From contig JBOEGG010000005.1 in NCBI GenBank assembly GCA_050633285.1, forward strand, positions 62,001 to 126,000: a stretch of DNA of 64,000 nt, given 5' to 3'. Shown here piece after piece: positions 9,008-17,695 of this stretch. The translations under genes were made by a program, and so were the position numbers. This DNA is from UBA1672 sp050633285. GTDB taxonomy: Bacteria; Pseudomonadota; Alphaproteobacteria; Micavibrionales; Micavibrionaceae. A model generated the notes under the pieces. The model saw only the letters and a program-made list of their open reading frames with translations. It was not told the origin of the DNA and ran no database searches. Each line of letters opens with the position of its first letter. Positions within the stretch are counted from its first letter, which is position 1.

Positions 9008-10162
9008 ATGAGCAAAAAGAACGACAGTCTGGCATTATTGCCGAATGGTTTTGCCGACCTCTTACCGCCTGATGCGGAAGTTGAGGCGGTGTCTATCCGC
9101 ACATTAATGGAAAAGTTTTCTGCATTCGGTTATCAGCGTATTAAACCACCGTTGTTGGAGTTTGAAGATTCTCTTCTGGCTCCGGGGCCGGGGGAACGTT
9201 TGGCATCTGAAACATTTCGGGTAATGGATCCGGTTTCGCACCGTATGCTTGGTATACGCTCTGATATAACGGGGCAAATTTCACGTATTGTTTCTTCGCG
9301 TTTGAAAAATGAACCACGACCATTGCGTTTACGATATGCAAATGATGTTTTGCGTACGCGCGGTAGTCAAATTCGTACAGGACGTCAGTTTGTACAAGTT
9401 GGGTGTGAACTGATTGGGGAGAGTGGGTGTGCGGAAACAGATGTTGAAATCTGTGTGCTATCAATTCTTGGTTTGAAGTCTCTAGGCTTGGGGAATCTTA
9501 CGATTGATTTAACAATACCGGGGTTTGTATCATACCTTATTTCTGATTTAGGGGATGAGAAGGCTGCGCGGGTGCGCAAATATGTGGCGCAACGCGATGT
9601 TGATGCGCTTGGAGTGTTTGATGATGCAGGTGTGTCAGTGGTTGCGAAGGCTATGGCCGCACCGGAAGATGCGCATGAGGCATTAGATGTTATTTTAGGA
9701 TTTGAACTTAATGACGAGCTCCGCGCGTTTGTTGTGCGTTTGCAGCGTGTTTGCGATGGGATATATAAGGCGTTAAGTGAGCTTGCGATTGATGATGTAT
9801 CCGTTACTATTGATCTGTTAGAGCAAAACGGGTTTGAATATCATAAGGCACTTGGCTTTACATTGTTTTCCGGTGATGTTAGCGGTGAAGTTGGGCGTGG
9901 TGGTTGTTATGATGTTTGTTTCGGGCAGGGGGATGACGAAGAAGTTGCCAAAGGTTTTACCCTGTATATGGATACAATTTCCAAGGGTCTGCCTGTTCTT
10001 AATAAGCAGGATATTGTTTTTGTTCCGCGCGATATTGGATGGAATACTGTTTCTGATTTACAGGCGCAGGGATGGACGATTTTACGTGGTGTTGGTGATG
10101 ATCAGATTCCTGATGAATGTACCCATACCTATAAAGATGGAAAAATAGAAAAATTATCTTAA
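9008..10162 (+). CDS. hisZ: ATP phosphoribosyltransferase regulatory subunit HisZ
   Basis: Histidyl-tRNA-synthetase paralogue that forms a complex with short-form HisG, supplying the regulatory and stabilising part for the first step of histidine synthesis. The 384-residue product keeps class II synthetase-like motifs: FGYQRIKPPLLEFEDSL near the start, then RLRYANDVLRTRG and the motif-2-like FVQVGCELIGESG. It lacks the C-terminal anticodon-binding domain and the HisRS signatures, which separates it from a true HisS. Its partner hisG is in this window but about 50 kb away on the other strand. It starts 34 bases after glmM and ends 16 bases before purA. Confidence 0.93.
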   Translation: MSKKNDSLALLPNGFADLLPPDAEVEAVSIRTLMEKFSAFGYQRIKPPLLEFEDSLLAPGPGERLASETFRVMDPVSHRMLGIRSDITGQISRIVSSRLKNEPRPLRLRYANDVLRTRGSQIRTGRQFVQVGCELIGESGCAETDVEICVLSILGLKSLGLGNLTIDLTIPGFVSYLISDLGDEKAARVRKYVAQRDVDALGVFDDAGVSVVAKAMAAPEDAHEALDVILGFELNDELRAFVVRLQRVCDGIYKALSELAIDDVSVTIDLLEQNGFEYHKALGFTLFSGDVSGEVGRGGCYDVCFGQGDDEEVAKGFTLYMDTISKGLPVLNKQDIVFVPRDIGWNTVSDLQAQGWTILRGVGDDQIPDECTHTYKDGKIEKLS

Positions 10163-10178
10163 AAGCTGAGGTTTTCAC

Positions 10179-11471
10179 ATGAGTAATGTTGCAGTTATCG
10201 GGTCACAATGGGGTGACGAAGGTAAAGGAAAAATAGTTGACTGGTTGTCATCACGCGCGGATGTTGTTGTGCGTTTTCAGGGGGGACACAATGCGGGTCA
10301 CACTCTGGTTATTGATGGTAAGGAATATAAATTACATTTATTACCTTCCGGTATTGTCCGCGAGGGTAAGCTTTCCATGATTGGGAATGGTGTTGTGATT
10401 AGTCCTTGGGCTTTGCTTAAGGAAATTGCGACTATCAAGGAACAGGGTGTTAAAATTACGCCGGAAAATCTTGTTATTGCGGAGAACGCAAACCTTATTC
10501 TACCTGTGCACCAAGCTTTGGATCAAGCGATGGAAGGTATGCGCGGTGATGGGAAGTTAGGCACAACCAATCGCGGTATTGGGCCGGCATATGAAGATAA
10601 GGTTGCGCGTCGCGGTATTCGTGTTTGTGATTTGCGTCACCCTGAAATCTTGCAGGACAAAATCCGCAAAATGATGCTTCATCATAATATCATGCTTAAA
10701 GGTATGGGGGCGGAAGCCATCGATGCAAATGATATGTATGAGAAACTTATGGAAGTTTCCGCGGATCTTTTGGAGTATTCAGGTGTTGTTTGGCGTCAAT
10801 TGGATGAGGCACGGAATGCGGGCAAGAAGATATTGTTTGAGGGTGCGCAAGGCGCGATGCTTGATATCGATCATGGTACTTACCCATTTGTGACATCGTC
10901 TAATACTGTGGCTGCACAGGCATCGATTGGTTCGGGTATGGGTGTGGATGCGGTTAAATATGTTTTGGGTATTACGAAGGCATATACAACGCGTGTTGGT
11001 ACGGGGCCTTTTCCAACAGAGCAAGATAATGAAGTTGGTGAGTTTTTGGGCACGAAGGGGCATGAATTCGGCACAACGACAGGGCGTAAGCGCCGTTGTG
11101 GTTGGTTTGATGCGGTTATGGTGCGTCAGGCTGTTAAAGTTACGGGGATCCACGGTATTTCTCTAACCAAGCTGGATGTTTTGGATGGTTTGGAAGAGCT
11201 TAAAATCTGTGTTGGTTACCGTTTGAACGGTAAGGAAATTGACTATTACCCATCTTCTCAGGTTGAGCAGGCCGAGGTTGAGCCGATCTATGAAACTATG
11301 GAAGGTTGGAAAGATAGTACATATGGTGCGCGTACGTGGGGTGAATTACCTGCTGCGGCAGTTAAGTATGTACGCCATATTGAGGAGCTGATTGGGGCGC
11401 CTGTGAGTATGCTTTCAACTAGCCCGGAGCGTGATGATACGATTTTAATGCGTGATCCGTTTGTTGATTAA
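10179..11471 (+). CDS. purA: Adenylosuccinate synthetase PurA
   Basis: Cytosolic enzyme that joins IMP and aspartate using GTP, the first committed step from IMP to AMP. The 430-residue product has GSQWGDEGKGKIVDWL with the catalytic Asp, the GGHNAGHT IMP loop, GTTNRGIGPAYEDK, the P-loop-like GAQGAMLDIDHGTYPFVTSS, and GRKRRCGWFD. Length is standard. The hisZ-purA pair is common in alphaproteobacteria. A strong terminator follows at 11507-11549, closing the glmM-hisZ-purA unit. Confidence 0.97.
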   Translation: MSNVAVIGSQWGDEGKGKIVDWLSSRADVVVRFQGGHNAGHTLVIDGKEYKLHLLPSGIVREGKLSMIGNGVVISPWALLKEIATIKEQGVKITPENLVIAENANLILPVHQALDQAMEGMRGDGKLGTTNRGIGPAYEDKVARRGIRVCDLRHPEILQDKIRKMMLHHNIMLKGMGAEAIDANDMYEKLMEVSADLLEYSGVVWRQLDEARNAGKKILFEGAQGAMLDIDHGTYPFVTSSNTVAAQASIGSGMGVDAVKYVLGITKAYTTRVGTGPFPTEQDNEVGEFLGTKGHEFGTTTGRKRRCGWFDAVMVRQAVKVTGIHGISLTKLDVLDGLEELKICVGYRLNGKEIDYYPSSQVEQAEVEPIYETMEGWKDSTYGARTWGELPAAAVKYVRHIEELIGAPVSMLSTSPERDDTILMRDPFVD

Positions 11472-11506
11472 TTCTTGCATTTAGTGTGCAATTAAAAATG
11501 TATTAT

Positions 11507-11549
11507 ATGCCATTCTTACGCTTTATGCGGGAATGGCATTTTACTTTTA
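11507..11549 (+). terminator. Intrinsic terminator after purA
   Basis: Perfect nine-base arms ATGCCATTC and GAATGGCAT enclose a loop with a small inner CGC/GCG stem. The T-rich run TTTTACTTTT follows. It separates purA from the Tad-linked genes. Confidence 0.85.
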
Positions 11550-11679
11550 TACGAATACGTTTTAGAATTAGTGAACTGTAACAGGACGTTGTCAGTGGTT
11601 TTTTCTATGTATTTAGTGCTTATGTATTCATCGTTATTTATAGGTGCTTTCCTTTTTAGTAAGAGGGAGGGGGCTATTT

Positions 11680-13707
11680 ATGACTGATGCTAAAGGTGCG
11701 CAAGGCACTATTCCGTTTGGTAAGAATATAGCAATTAACCCCTCTATGCGCTTAGCGCATTTTGATAATGGTTCTGCGGAGGCATATCAGGTTATTCATG
11801 AGCGTGAGAAGTCTGTGCCTCATTTTGCACTGGTTTCCGGTGTGGAGTGTATTCCCAGGTGGCGAGATGTTAGTGCATTTAAATCATTCGGTGATACATC
11901 GTTTTTGCGCATTGTTAGTTCCGGTATTGTACATTGGCCTAAGGAAAATAAACAAAAATTTATTGTTGTGTATGCAGGTGCGGTGGGAGAGGCCGTGGTG
12001 CCTAAGCGTGGGTTTAGTGATTTATCCTGGCGCCATCCGGATATTGTTGAACGCTTTGTTCAACCAATGGCGCGTATGTTGCGTGAATTGTCGGATAAAA
12101 ATATGGCTCACGGTTCTATTCGTGGGGATAATATTTTTCATCACTCTGACGCAAAAGACGGGCCGATAGTGTTGGGGGATGGCTTAAGTGTTTGTGCAGG
12201 TAGTACGCAACCTACATTATATTTGTCTCCTGATAAGGCATTATGCGAGCCGATGGGGCGTGGTAATGGTTCTATCGAAGATGATATCTATGCTTTTGGT
12301 GTGTCATTGGTAATGTTCTTGCGAAAGCATGACAGTATTGCAGGGTTGAGTGATGGTGAGTTGATCCGTAAGAAAATTGAAAATGGAAGTTATGCGACGT
12401 TAATAGGTGTGGATCGTTTTCAAGCCGCGTTTTTAGAGTTATTGCGTGGTGTTCTTCATGATGACCCAGCACAGCGTTGGAGTCTTGATGATATATTTAT
12501 GTGGTTAGACGGTACGCGTTTAACGCCTCCGCAACAGCCGACATTGAAGAAAGCAAATCGCCCGTTAAGTTTTATGGGGAATAAATATCTATTTGCTGAG
12601 TATTTGGCACTTGATCTACATAAAAACCCTAATGAAGCTGCGGCTCTTGTTGAGGGAGGGACGTTAACGCAGTGGTTGGCAAAATCTATTGATAATGATG
12701 TGTTAAAAGAGAGGTATGATAAGGCTATTGTCCGTGTTTCTGCGCTTGGTAGCTATTCTGATAATAAAGATTATCTCGTTACTCATTTGCGGATGGCACT
12801 TAATCCTTCTTTGCCTGTTCATTATAAGGGGAAGACTTTTGTGGTCGATGGTTTAGGGGGGATGATGGCCCTGACTGCGCATAATGAGAAGGACCTTACA
12901 TATTTTAAAGAAGTTCTACGTTTAAACATACCGGATCATGCGGCTGCTGCGGCCGGATATACGGAGAATGAGCTTGTATCAAGATTGAAGATGTATGATC
13001 TGTGTAGGTTTTCATTGCAGCAGTCTAAACTGGGATTTGGGATTGAGCGTTGTATCTATATTTTATGTACAAATGCGCCATGTCTTAGTCCGAAGTTTAA
13101 GAAGTATTTTGTGAATGGTTATAAAACCGGATTACTTACTTTTGAGGCTATGTGTAAGGCGGGTGGTCAAGTTGCAATTTTGATGGATACACACTGTATA
13201 GCCTTTTTCTCTGTTACTGATGGGGCGTTGATGGAGCGTTCTGTTAATGATTTGAACTCGAATAGCAAGGATCAGAAAATTGCCGGGAATTTAAGGTTTT
13301 TTGCTGCTATGCAGAGGAGGGCGGAGCAGATGCCTGTTCCTGCTTTGGCAAAGTTGTTTTCTGAGTCTTTGGGGGGCGTTTATAAAAAGTTTAAGAATAG
13401 GGCATTAAGGGCGCGTATTAAGGAAGGTGTTGCTGCTGCGGCCAAGGCAGGGGATTTGGCCGGTATGGATGCTTTCTTGGATGATTTGAATACACAGCGC
13501 AAGGATGGTGCAGGTTTTGACAGGGCGATGCGCGAATATCTTGCTTTGCAGAATGAATATAATGCTTATAACAAGCGTTTGGCGAATAAGGCTACGTATG
13601 GTGTTGTTAATGGTCATGATGCGGCGGCCATTGTATCTTGGGGTGTTGCCACGATTATTACGTTGATCGTCGTATTTGCATTTTTGGCAGGGTATAAGGT
13701 TTCTTAG
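11680..13707 (+). CDS. Membrane-anchored protein kinase-like (probable pseudokinase) protein at the Tad locus
   Basis: The first ~290 residues have a Ser/Thr protein kinase-like fold. The region MLRELSDKNMAHGSIRGDNIF aligns with the catalytic loop but reads HGSxRxxN where active kinases have HRDxKxxN, so the catalytic Asp and Lys are gone. The DFG region is reduced to LGDGLS, while the structural D-x-YAFG after it is kept. No clear glycine-rich ATP loop is visible. The middle is helical and unrecognised. The end is one membrane segment (last ~28 residues, AAIVSWGVATIITLIVVFAF), a tail-anchored layout with the kinase-like part in the cytosol. The start is ATG 11680 after GAGGGAGGGGG; the GTG at 11644 precedes that site. 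It probably forms an operon with the gene 11 bases downstream. Confidence 0.72.
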   Translation: MTDAKGAQGTIPFGKNIAINPSMRLAHFDNGSAEAYQVIHEREKSVPHFALVSGVECIPRWRDVSAFKSFGDTSFLRIVSSGIVHWPKENKQKFIVVYAGAVGEAVVPKRGFSDLSWRHPDIVERFVQPMARMLRELSDKNMAHGSIRGDNIFHHSDAKDGPIVLGDGLSVCAGSTQPTLYLSPDKALCEPMGRGNGSIEDDIYAFGVSLVMFLRKHDSIAGLSDGELIRKKIENGSYATLIGVDRFQAAFLELLRGVLHDDPAQRWSLDDIFMWLDGTRLTPPQQPTLKKANRPLSFMGNKYLFAEYLALDLHKNPNEAAALVEGGTLTQWLAKSIDNDVLKERYDKAIVRVSALGSYSDNKDYLVTHLRMALNPSLPVHYKGKTFVVDGLGGMMALTAHNEKDLTYFKEVLRLNIPDHAAAAAGYTENELVSRLKMYDLCRFSLQQSKLGFGIERCIYILCTNAPCLSPKFKKYFVNGYKTGLLTFEAMCKAGGQVAILMDTHCIAFFSVTDGALMERSVNDLNSNSKDQKIAGNLRFFAAMQRRAEQMPVPALAKLFSESLGGVYKKFKNRALRARIKEGVAAAAKAGDLAGMDAFLDDLNTQRKDGAGFDRAMREYLALQNEYNAYNKRLANKATYGVVNGHDAAAIVSWGVATIITLIVVFAFLAGYKVS

Positions 13708-13718
13708 GTAGGGTTAAA

Positions 13719-14243
13719 ATGGCAAAGAAAGAGAAGAAAAAGAAGAAGAAATCAGGTAGTGATCCTAATAAGTTAAGTGCACGTGCGCGGATTTTCTTGA
13801 TTGCTCTTATCCTCTTGGGTTTAATTTTCTTGCCGACGTCAATGTTACTTTTTGTAGGTATGATGCCGAGCATTGTCGCGGTTTTTATTAGTTTGCGCGG
13901 GAAGGGCGCGCGTGCGTCAACTGTTTCTGCGATGAATATTGCGGGCTGTATCCCTTATATTTTTAAATTATGGTCTAGTGGTAATGATTTCGATGCAAGT
14001 TTTGATATTATTACTGATTCACAGGCTGTTATGGTTATGTATACTGCAGCGGCTTTTGGTTATATGATCGATTGGGTGGTGACGGGGCTTGTGTCATCTT
14101 ACCTGTATCAAAAAGGTATGAACCGTATGAAAGTCATTAAGAAGCGTCAGCAAATTTTGATTGAGCAATGGGGGCGAGAAGTCGCGGGTGCAGCTATGGT
14201 TTCCGGGGAAGATGAAAAGGATAAACCTGCATCCAAGCTCTAG
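13719..14243 (+). CDS. Small multispanning membrane protein with poly-Lys N-terminus
   Basis: Unrecognised. The 174-residue product opens with a run of Lys and Glu (MAKKEKKKKKK), then has hydrophobic segments at about residues 25-45, 45-57, 70-85 and 103-128, and a charged C-terminal tail with many Lys and Glu. The lysine start suggests a cytosolic N-terminus. It starts 11 bases after the pseudokinase gene and shares its strand with the Tad cluster, so it may be a Tad accessory membrane protein. That role is guilt by position only. Confidence 0.75.
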   Translation: MAKKEKKKKKKSGSDPNKLSARARIFLIALILLGLIFLPTSMLLFVGMMPSIVAVFISLRGKGARASTVSAMNIAGCIPYIFKLWSSGNDFDASFDIITDSQAVMVMYTAAAFGYMIDWVVTGLVSSYLYQKGMNRMKVIKKRQQILIEQWGREVAGAAMVSGEDEKDKPASKL

Positions 14244-14359
14244 GAAATAGGTGTTTTTATAGGCGCATTAAGGTTTTCTTTAATATTCTCAGGCTAGACT
14301 GTTGTAATAGCAATACTGTCTTTTTTGGGGGGCTGTTATCGCTATTAGGCGTTGTAGGG

Positions 14360-14380
14360 AGCGGGTAAGCCGCTTTTTTT
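14360..14380 (+). terminator. Intrinsic terminator before the TadE-like genes
   Basis: AGCGG and CCGCT pair around GTAAG, followed by seven T residues. It separates the pseudokinase/membrane-protein pair from the pilus genes, which then need their own promoter. Confidence 0.75.
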
Positions 14381-14435
14381 GTGCCTAAAAACAAGAACAA
14401 ATTTGAAATAAATACAATATAATCAGGTGGTATCT

Positions 14436-14957
14436 ATGTTTCAGGTCTTACGTAAATGGTTCATAAAAGAGGACGGTACAACTGCTATTGAATTTAGCAT
14501 GTTATTGATGCCGTACCTTATGATCAGTCTTGGAATTATCGAGATATCTTTGATGTTCGCTTCAGCTAGTTTGTTGGAGGGGGCAACTGACTCTGCTTCA
14601 CGTATTATCAGAACCGGACAGGTTCAGCAGTCGGGTGGTGATCCGGAAACTATGTTTCGAGATGCATTATGCGAATTTGCAGTTGTTCTCGTGCGTTGTG
14701 AGGATGTCACGGTGGAGGCTATTCGAATGGATAGTTATGGTGATTATTCGGATGCTGTTTTGGATGGTGATGGGAATATGGTTTCTCAAGGGTTTGATGT
14801 CGGTGGATCAAGTGATAAAGTATTAATACGCGTATCGTATCGTTATGAAATGATGACGCCACTCGTTGGTGAGCTTTTAAATGGATCGGATGGCTCTCGT
14901 TTATTTATCTCTACTATTGTCTTGCAAACGGAACCTTATGAGTTTCAAGGAGCATAA
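14436..14957 (+). CDS. tadE: TadE-like pseudopilin
   Basis: Minor pilin-like protein of the Tad/Flp pilus. The N-terminus has the TadE pattern: a short basic leader, then EDGTTAIEFSMLLMPYLMISLGIIEIS, one membrane helix that follows a prepilin-peptidase-like region with the conserved Glu. The remaining ~130 residues form the extracytoplasmic part with two Cys close together (DALCEFAVVLVRCEDV) that may pair. I chose ATG 14436, with AGGTGG upstream, over the GTG at 14427, which overlaps that site. The stop overlaps the next start in TAATG, a sign of translational coupling. Confidence 0.88.
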   Translation: MFQVLRKWFIKEDGTTAIEFSMLLMPYLMISLGIIEISLMFASASLLEGATDSASRIIRTGQVQQSGGDPETMFRDALCEFAVVLVRCEDVTVEAIRMDSYGDYSDAVLDGDGNMVSQGFDVGGSSDKVLIRVSYRYEMMTPLVGELLNGSDGSRLFISTIVLQTEPYEFQGA

Positions 14958-15496
14958 TGATGATATTTTTCCGCACTATAATTTCCCGTTGGTTTCGTGA
15001 AGAGCATGGTATGGCTGCCGTAGAAATGGCGATGGTTTTTCCAATTATGCTCGTGCTGTTTGTTGGGGTTATTGATGTTGGTAATGCGATTTTGGCAAAT
15101 CAGAAAACTATTCGTGCTTCACAAGTTGTTGCAGATTTGCTTGCTCGGGAAAACCTTGCTTCTGATGCGGATATTAGTGAGGCGATAGAAGCGGGGCGTT
15201 TGGCCTTAGAGCCTTTGAATTTGGCTTCGTTCGGGGTGGATATTATTAGTATTCGTTTTGATGAAGATGAGGCGAGTGAGATTGTTTGGAGAGAAACGGT
15301 TAATATGACACCGGTTTCTAATCCTTTATCAGATGTTTCGGCGTTAGAGGATTCGAATGAGGGTGTTTTAATGGTTGCGGTTCAATATGATTTTGAGCCG
15401 ATGTTCGCAGGTTTTGTTATTGATACGGTTGAAATGCAAGAAGTTGCCTTTAGCCGTGGGCGCAGTTCTCCGGTTATAGCGCGCGAGACGCCTTGA
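14957..15496 (+). CDS. TadE/TadF-like pseudopilin
   Basis: Second TadE-family protein, 179 residues. The leader reads EEHGMAAVEMAMVFPIMLVLFVGVIDVGNAI, with the conserved Glu five residues into the hydrophobic helix as in prepilins. No Cys is present in the extracytoplasmic part. Two ATG codons are adjacent (14957 and 14960) after AAGGAG, and either could be used. It overlaps the previous stop by one base and leads into the vWA gene 21 bases on. In other Tad loci the pair of TadE and TadF is needed for pilus assembly, and these two presumably match it. Confidence 0.85.
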   Translation: MMIFFRTIISRWFREEHGMAAVEMAMVFPIMLVLFVGVIDVGNAILANQKTIRASQVVADLLARENLASDADISEAIEAGRLALEPLNLASFGVDIISIRFDEDEASEIVWRETVNMTPVSNPLSDVSALEDSNEGVLMVAVQYDFEPMFAGFVIDTVEMQEVAFSRGRSSPVIARETP

Positions 15497-15517
15497 ATTT
15501 TATGAAAGGAAATATCC

Positions 15518-16924
15518 ATGGAACGCATTTTTTTGAAAAAATTTCGAAATAATATAGGGCGTTATTGCTCTGATGTTACAGGTGCTATTGCAATTATGTT
15601 TGCGATTATGGTGCCGATATTAATCGGGGTGGCCGGGCTTTCTTTGGATTATTCACAAGCATATTTGGTTAAACAAAGGTTAGGGCAAGCGATTGATGCT
15701 GCGGCTTTGGCTGCTGCGGCTTCATCAACGGATGAGGCTGCTATTAGGCAAAAAGTTCTAGATTTCTTTGATGCAAATTATCCGGAAGACAAATTGGGCT
15801 TTACGTTTGATCCTGTTGTGCAAATCGTAGGGGATGAAGTTATTGTAACCGGTAATGCGTATTATAATACGATGTTCCTTAGAGCTTTGGGTGTTAATAC
15901 AATTGATGTTAGTGCGGAGACGACCGTTGTGCGTGAAGTGCAGGGGATTGAAGTTGTTCTTGTGATGGATAATACGGGCTCAATGAATACCAATAATAAT
16001 ATTGGTGCGCTGCGCGATGCTGCGTCGAATTTTGTTTATATTATGTATGGTATTAATACAGACGATGGGGAGGCCGCTGATCCGTCTGCTTTGGATGGTA
16101 TGGCGACGCGTGATCGTGATTATATTAAGATTGGTCTCGTACCTTATAGTTCTTCTGTTAATGTTGGACCATATGGTCTGGGTGAGGATACGAGTGGTGA
16201 CTATTATAGTGAGGCGTTTGTAAATAACCCTCATGAACTGGGTTATACGACAAATTATAACCATAGTTCGAAATGGCTTGGGTGTGTTTTGGCGCATGAT
16301 TATCCCAATGATACATTGGATCATGAGGGCCCTTGGGATATGTATCGTTATTGTCGTGATGAAGATGATGATCCGTATTGTAATTTGAATTATTATGGAT
16401 ATGTATCGAAAAAGCCAAACTATTATTGTCCGCGTACACCTCTTATGCCGCTTTCAACCAGTCCGACTGATTTAAAGAACTCAATTGATACGATGAGTGC
16501 GGCCGGATACACGTATGGTAACTATGGTATGGTTTGGGGTGGACGCGTTTTATCCGAAGCTGCGCCATTTGAAGAGGGGGTTGCCTGGGAAAATGAATAT
16601 TGGCGTAAGGCGATTGTTATGATGACGGATGGTATTAATACTATGCATTATTATTACTCCACTTACGGGCCGACGCAGGATCATAATATTAATCCAAGTG
16701 ATCTGAATGAGCGTTTCGCGGATGTGTGTAACGATTTGAAAGAGAAGGGGGCCATTATTTATACGGTGACCTTCTATTCTAATGTTAATGAGAACACAAA
16801 GGATTATTATCGTGATTGCGCAACGTCAGAGGATTATTATCATGAAGCGCCAACGCAAGATGATCTGATTGATGTGTTCGAAACAATTAGCCGTGAGCTG
16901 AGTAACCTGCATATTAAAGGGTAA
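15518..16924 (+). CDS. tadG: TadG-like pilus protein with von Willebrand A domain
   Basis: The 468-residue product starts with a TadG-like membrane helix (GAIAIMFAIMVPILIGVAGLSL, about residues 21-45). The region AAALAAAAS follows, typical of putative Flp pilus-assembly TadG-like proteins. From about residue 146 a vWA domain begins with EVVLVMDNTGSM, a metal-ion adhesion motif of the DxTxS type. The domain holds a long insertion with several Cys and many Tyr and Asp residues (about residues 225-310), and a later WRKAIVMMTDGINT strand. Such proteins are anchored in the inner membrane with the vWA domain outside the cytosol. It ends the tadE-like operon, and a terminator follows at 16956. Confidence 0.85.
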   Translation: MERIFLKKFRNNIGRYCSDVTGAIAIMFAIMVPILIGVAGLSLDYSQAYLVKQRLGQAIDAAALAAAASSTDEAAIRQKVLDFFDANYPEDKLGFTFDPVVQIVGDEVIVTGNAYYNTMFLRALGVNTIDVSAETTVVREVQGIEVVLVMDNTGSMNTNNNIGALRDAASNFVYIMYGINTDDGEAADPSALDGMATRDRDYIKIGLVPYSSSVNVGPYGLGEDTSGDYYSEAFVNNPHELGYTTNYNHSSKWLGCVLAHDYPNDTLDHEGPWDMYRYCRDEDDDPYCNLNYYGYVSKKPNYYCPRTPLMPLSTSPTDLKNSIDTMSAAGYTYGNYGMVWGGRVLSEAAPFEEGVAWENEYWRKAIVMMTDGINTMHYYYSTYGPTQDHNINPSDLNERFADVCNDLKEKGAIIYTVTFYSNVNENTKDYYRDCATSEDYYHEAPTQDDLIDVFETISRELSNLHIKG

Positions 16925-16955
16925 TGTTTACCCAGTCATACTTTAATTATTCGCT

Positions 16956-16992
16956 ATGGAGCCTTTATCTATGAGATAGGGCTCCATTTTTT
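16956..16992 (+). terminator. Intrinsic terminator after the vWA gene
   Basis: ATGGAGCC pairs with GGCTCCAT, with an inner TATCT/AGATA stem around ATG, then six T residues. It closes the tadE-tadG operon ahead of flp. Confidence 0.88.
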
Positions 16993-17223
16993 GTGAAATT
17001 AAACAATGTTAGGGGCTTTTTGTATGCATTTCAGGGAGGGGGCATAATAAAAATAGCAGTTTTTGATTATTTTTTTTACTGTTTAAATTGTGCGTGTGGA
17101 GTTTGTTTTTGTATGAAACTGTTTGTTTTCAATGGGATATGGAGTATTTAGGGAATATGTGTAAAATTTTACATAAAAACATATATAAATGTCAAGTAAA
17201 AAGTGTGTGTTTACTTGTTTTTG
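16993..17223. other. AT-rich gene-free stretch upstream of the flp promoter
   Basis: No coding sequence is supported here. The one clear feature is an inverted repeat at 17193-17217, CAAGTAAA and TTTACTTG around nine bases, followed by TTTTTG. It could be a weak terminator or a protein-binding site. It lies just before the CtrA-type box of flp, so a regulatory role is possible. Confidence 0.5.
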
Positions 17224-17256
17224 TTAAGTTTTCTTTAAGTAAATCAGGGGTATTAT
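17224..17256 (+). promoter_or_regulatory. Candidate CtrA-controlled promoter of the flp pilin gene
   Basis: TTAAGTTTTCTTTAA at 17224-17238 is a perfect match to the full CtrA site TTAA-N7-TTAA. A -10-like TATTAT sits at 17251-17256, so a 17-base spacer would place the -35 hexamer inside the CtrA box. That is the usual layout of CtrA-activated promoters in Caulobacter, where pilA is a known CtrA target. I found no other exact TTAA-N7-TTAA match in the intergenic regions of the window by eye. Confidence 0.65.
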
Positions 17257-17279
17257 TAATTTAACGGTTAAGGAGCTTC

Positions 17280-17321
17280 ATGAAAAGAATTTTGAAGTAT
17301 GGGTTTACCGGAAAACATTAA
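17280..17321 (+). CDS. Possible 13-residue leader peptide upstream of flp
   Basis: A short frame, MKRILKYGFTGKH and then TAA, starts at an ATG four bases after a perfect AAGGAG. It ends 26 bases before the flp ATG, which has its own AAGGAG. Placement and ribosome site are those of a leader peptide, but the product is too short to judge by composition. It could equally be a chance ATG within the flp leader RNA. Confidence 0.35.
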   Translation: MKRILKYGFTGKH

Positions 17322-17347
17322 CAAAATTTATTACTAAGGAGATAAAT

Positions 17348-17530
17348 ATGTTTACTAAATTGCTAGCTTGGAAAGAAGCGTATATTAAAGATGAAGACGG
17401 TGCAACAGCGATTGAATATGGTCTGATTGCAGCAGGTATTGCGGTTGCTATCGCGGCTGTTGTTGCTCTAACAGGTGATAGTCTGATTGCTCTATTTACA
17501 GATGTAAATACTAAGCTTGACGTTAGCTAA
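17348..17530 (+). CDS. flp: Flp/PilA-type major pilin
   Basis: The 60-residue prepilin is the expected size for Flp. The cleavage region reads EDGATAIEYGLIAAGIAVAIAAVVAL: CpaA/TadV should cut after the Gly before ATAIEY, leaving the conserved Glu at mature position 5 and Tyr at 6. The mature pilin would be about 40 residues, almost all membrane-spanning helix. A strong ribosome site (AAGGAG) and an independent terminator fit high expression. It stands alone between two terminators, with a CtrA-type box upstream. Confidence 0.95.
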   Translation: MFTKLLAWKEAYIKDEDGATAIEYGLIAAGIAVAIAAVVALTGDSLIALFTDVNTKLDVS

Positions 17531-17564
17531 TAATAGCTAGGCTATAATAAGAATTTAAACTATA

Positions 17565-17600
17565 GAAAGCTCGCCAGTATCTCCGGCGGGCTTTCTTCTT
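17565..17600 (+). terminator. Intrinsic terminator after flp
   Basis: GAAAGCTCGCC and GGCGGGCTTTC form a long stem, then TTCTTTTT. It isolates the pilin transcript from cpaA. Confidence 0.9.
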
Positions 17601-17695
17601 TTTGGGGGTAGGAAAAAAATGCCGAATCGGCTTGTTCACTAAGTCAAGTTTTCCTATCGATTTTTCCACAGATTTCCTGTATCCTTGGCGGTGTT

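Noticed and set aside
14271..14290. TTAA-N8-TTAA upstream of the tadE-like gene
   Set aside because: Spacing is eight, not the seven of a CtrA site, and it lies upstream of the terminator at 14360, so it would not serve tadE directly.
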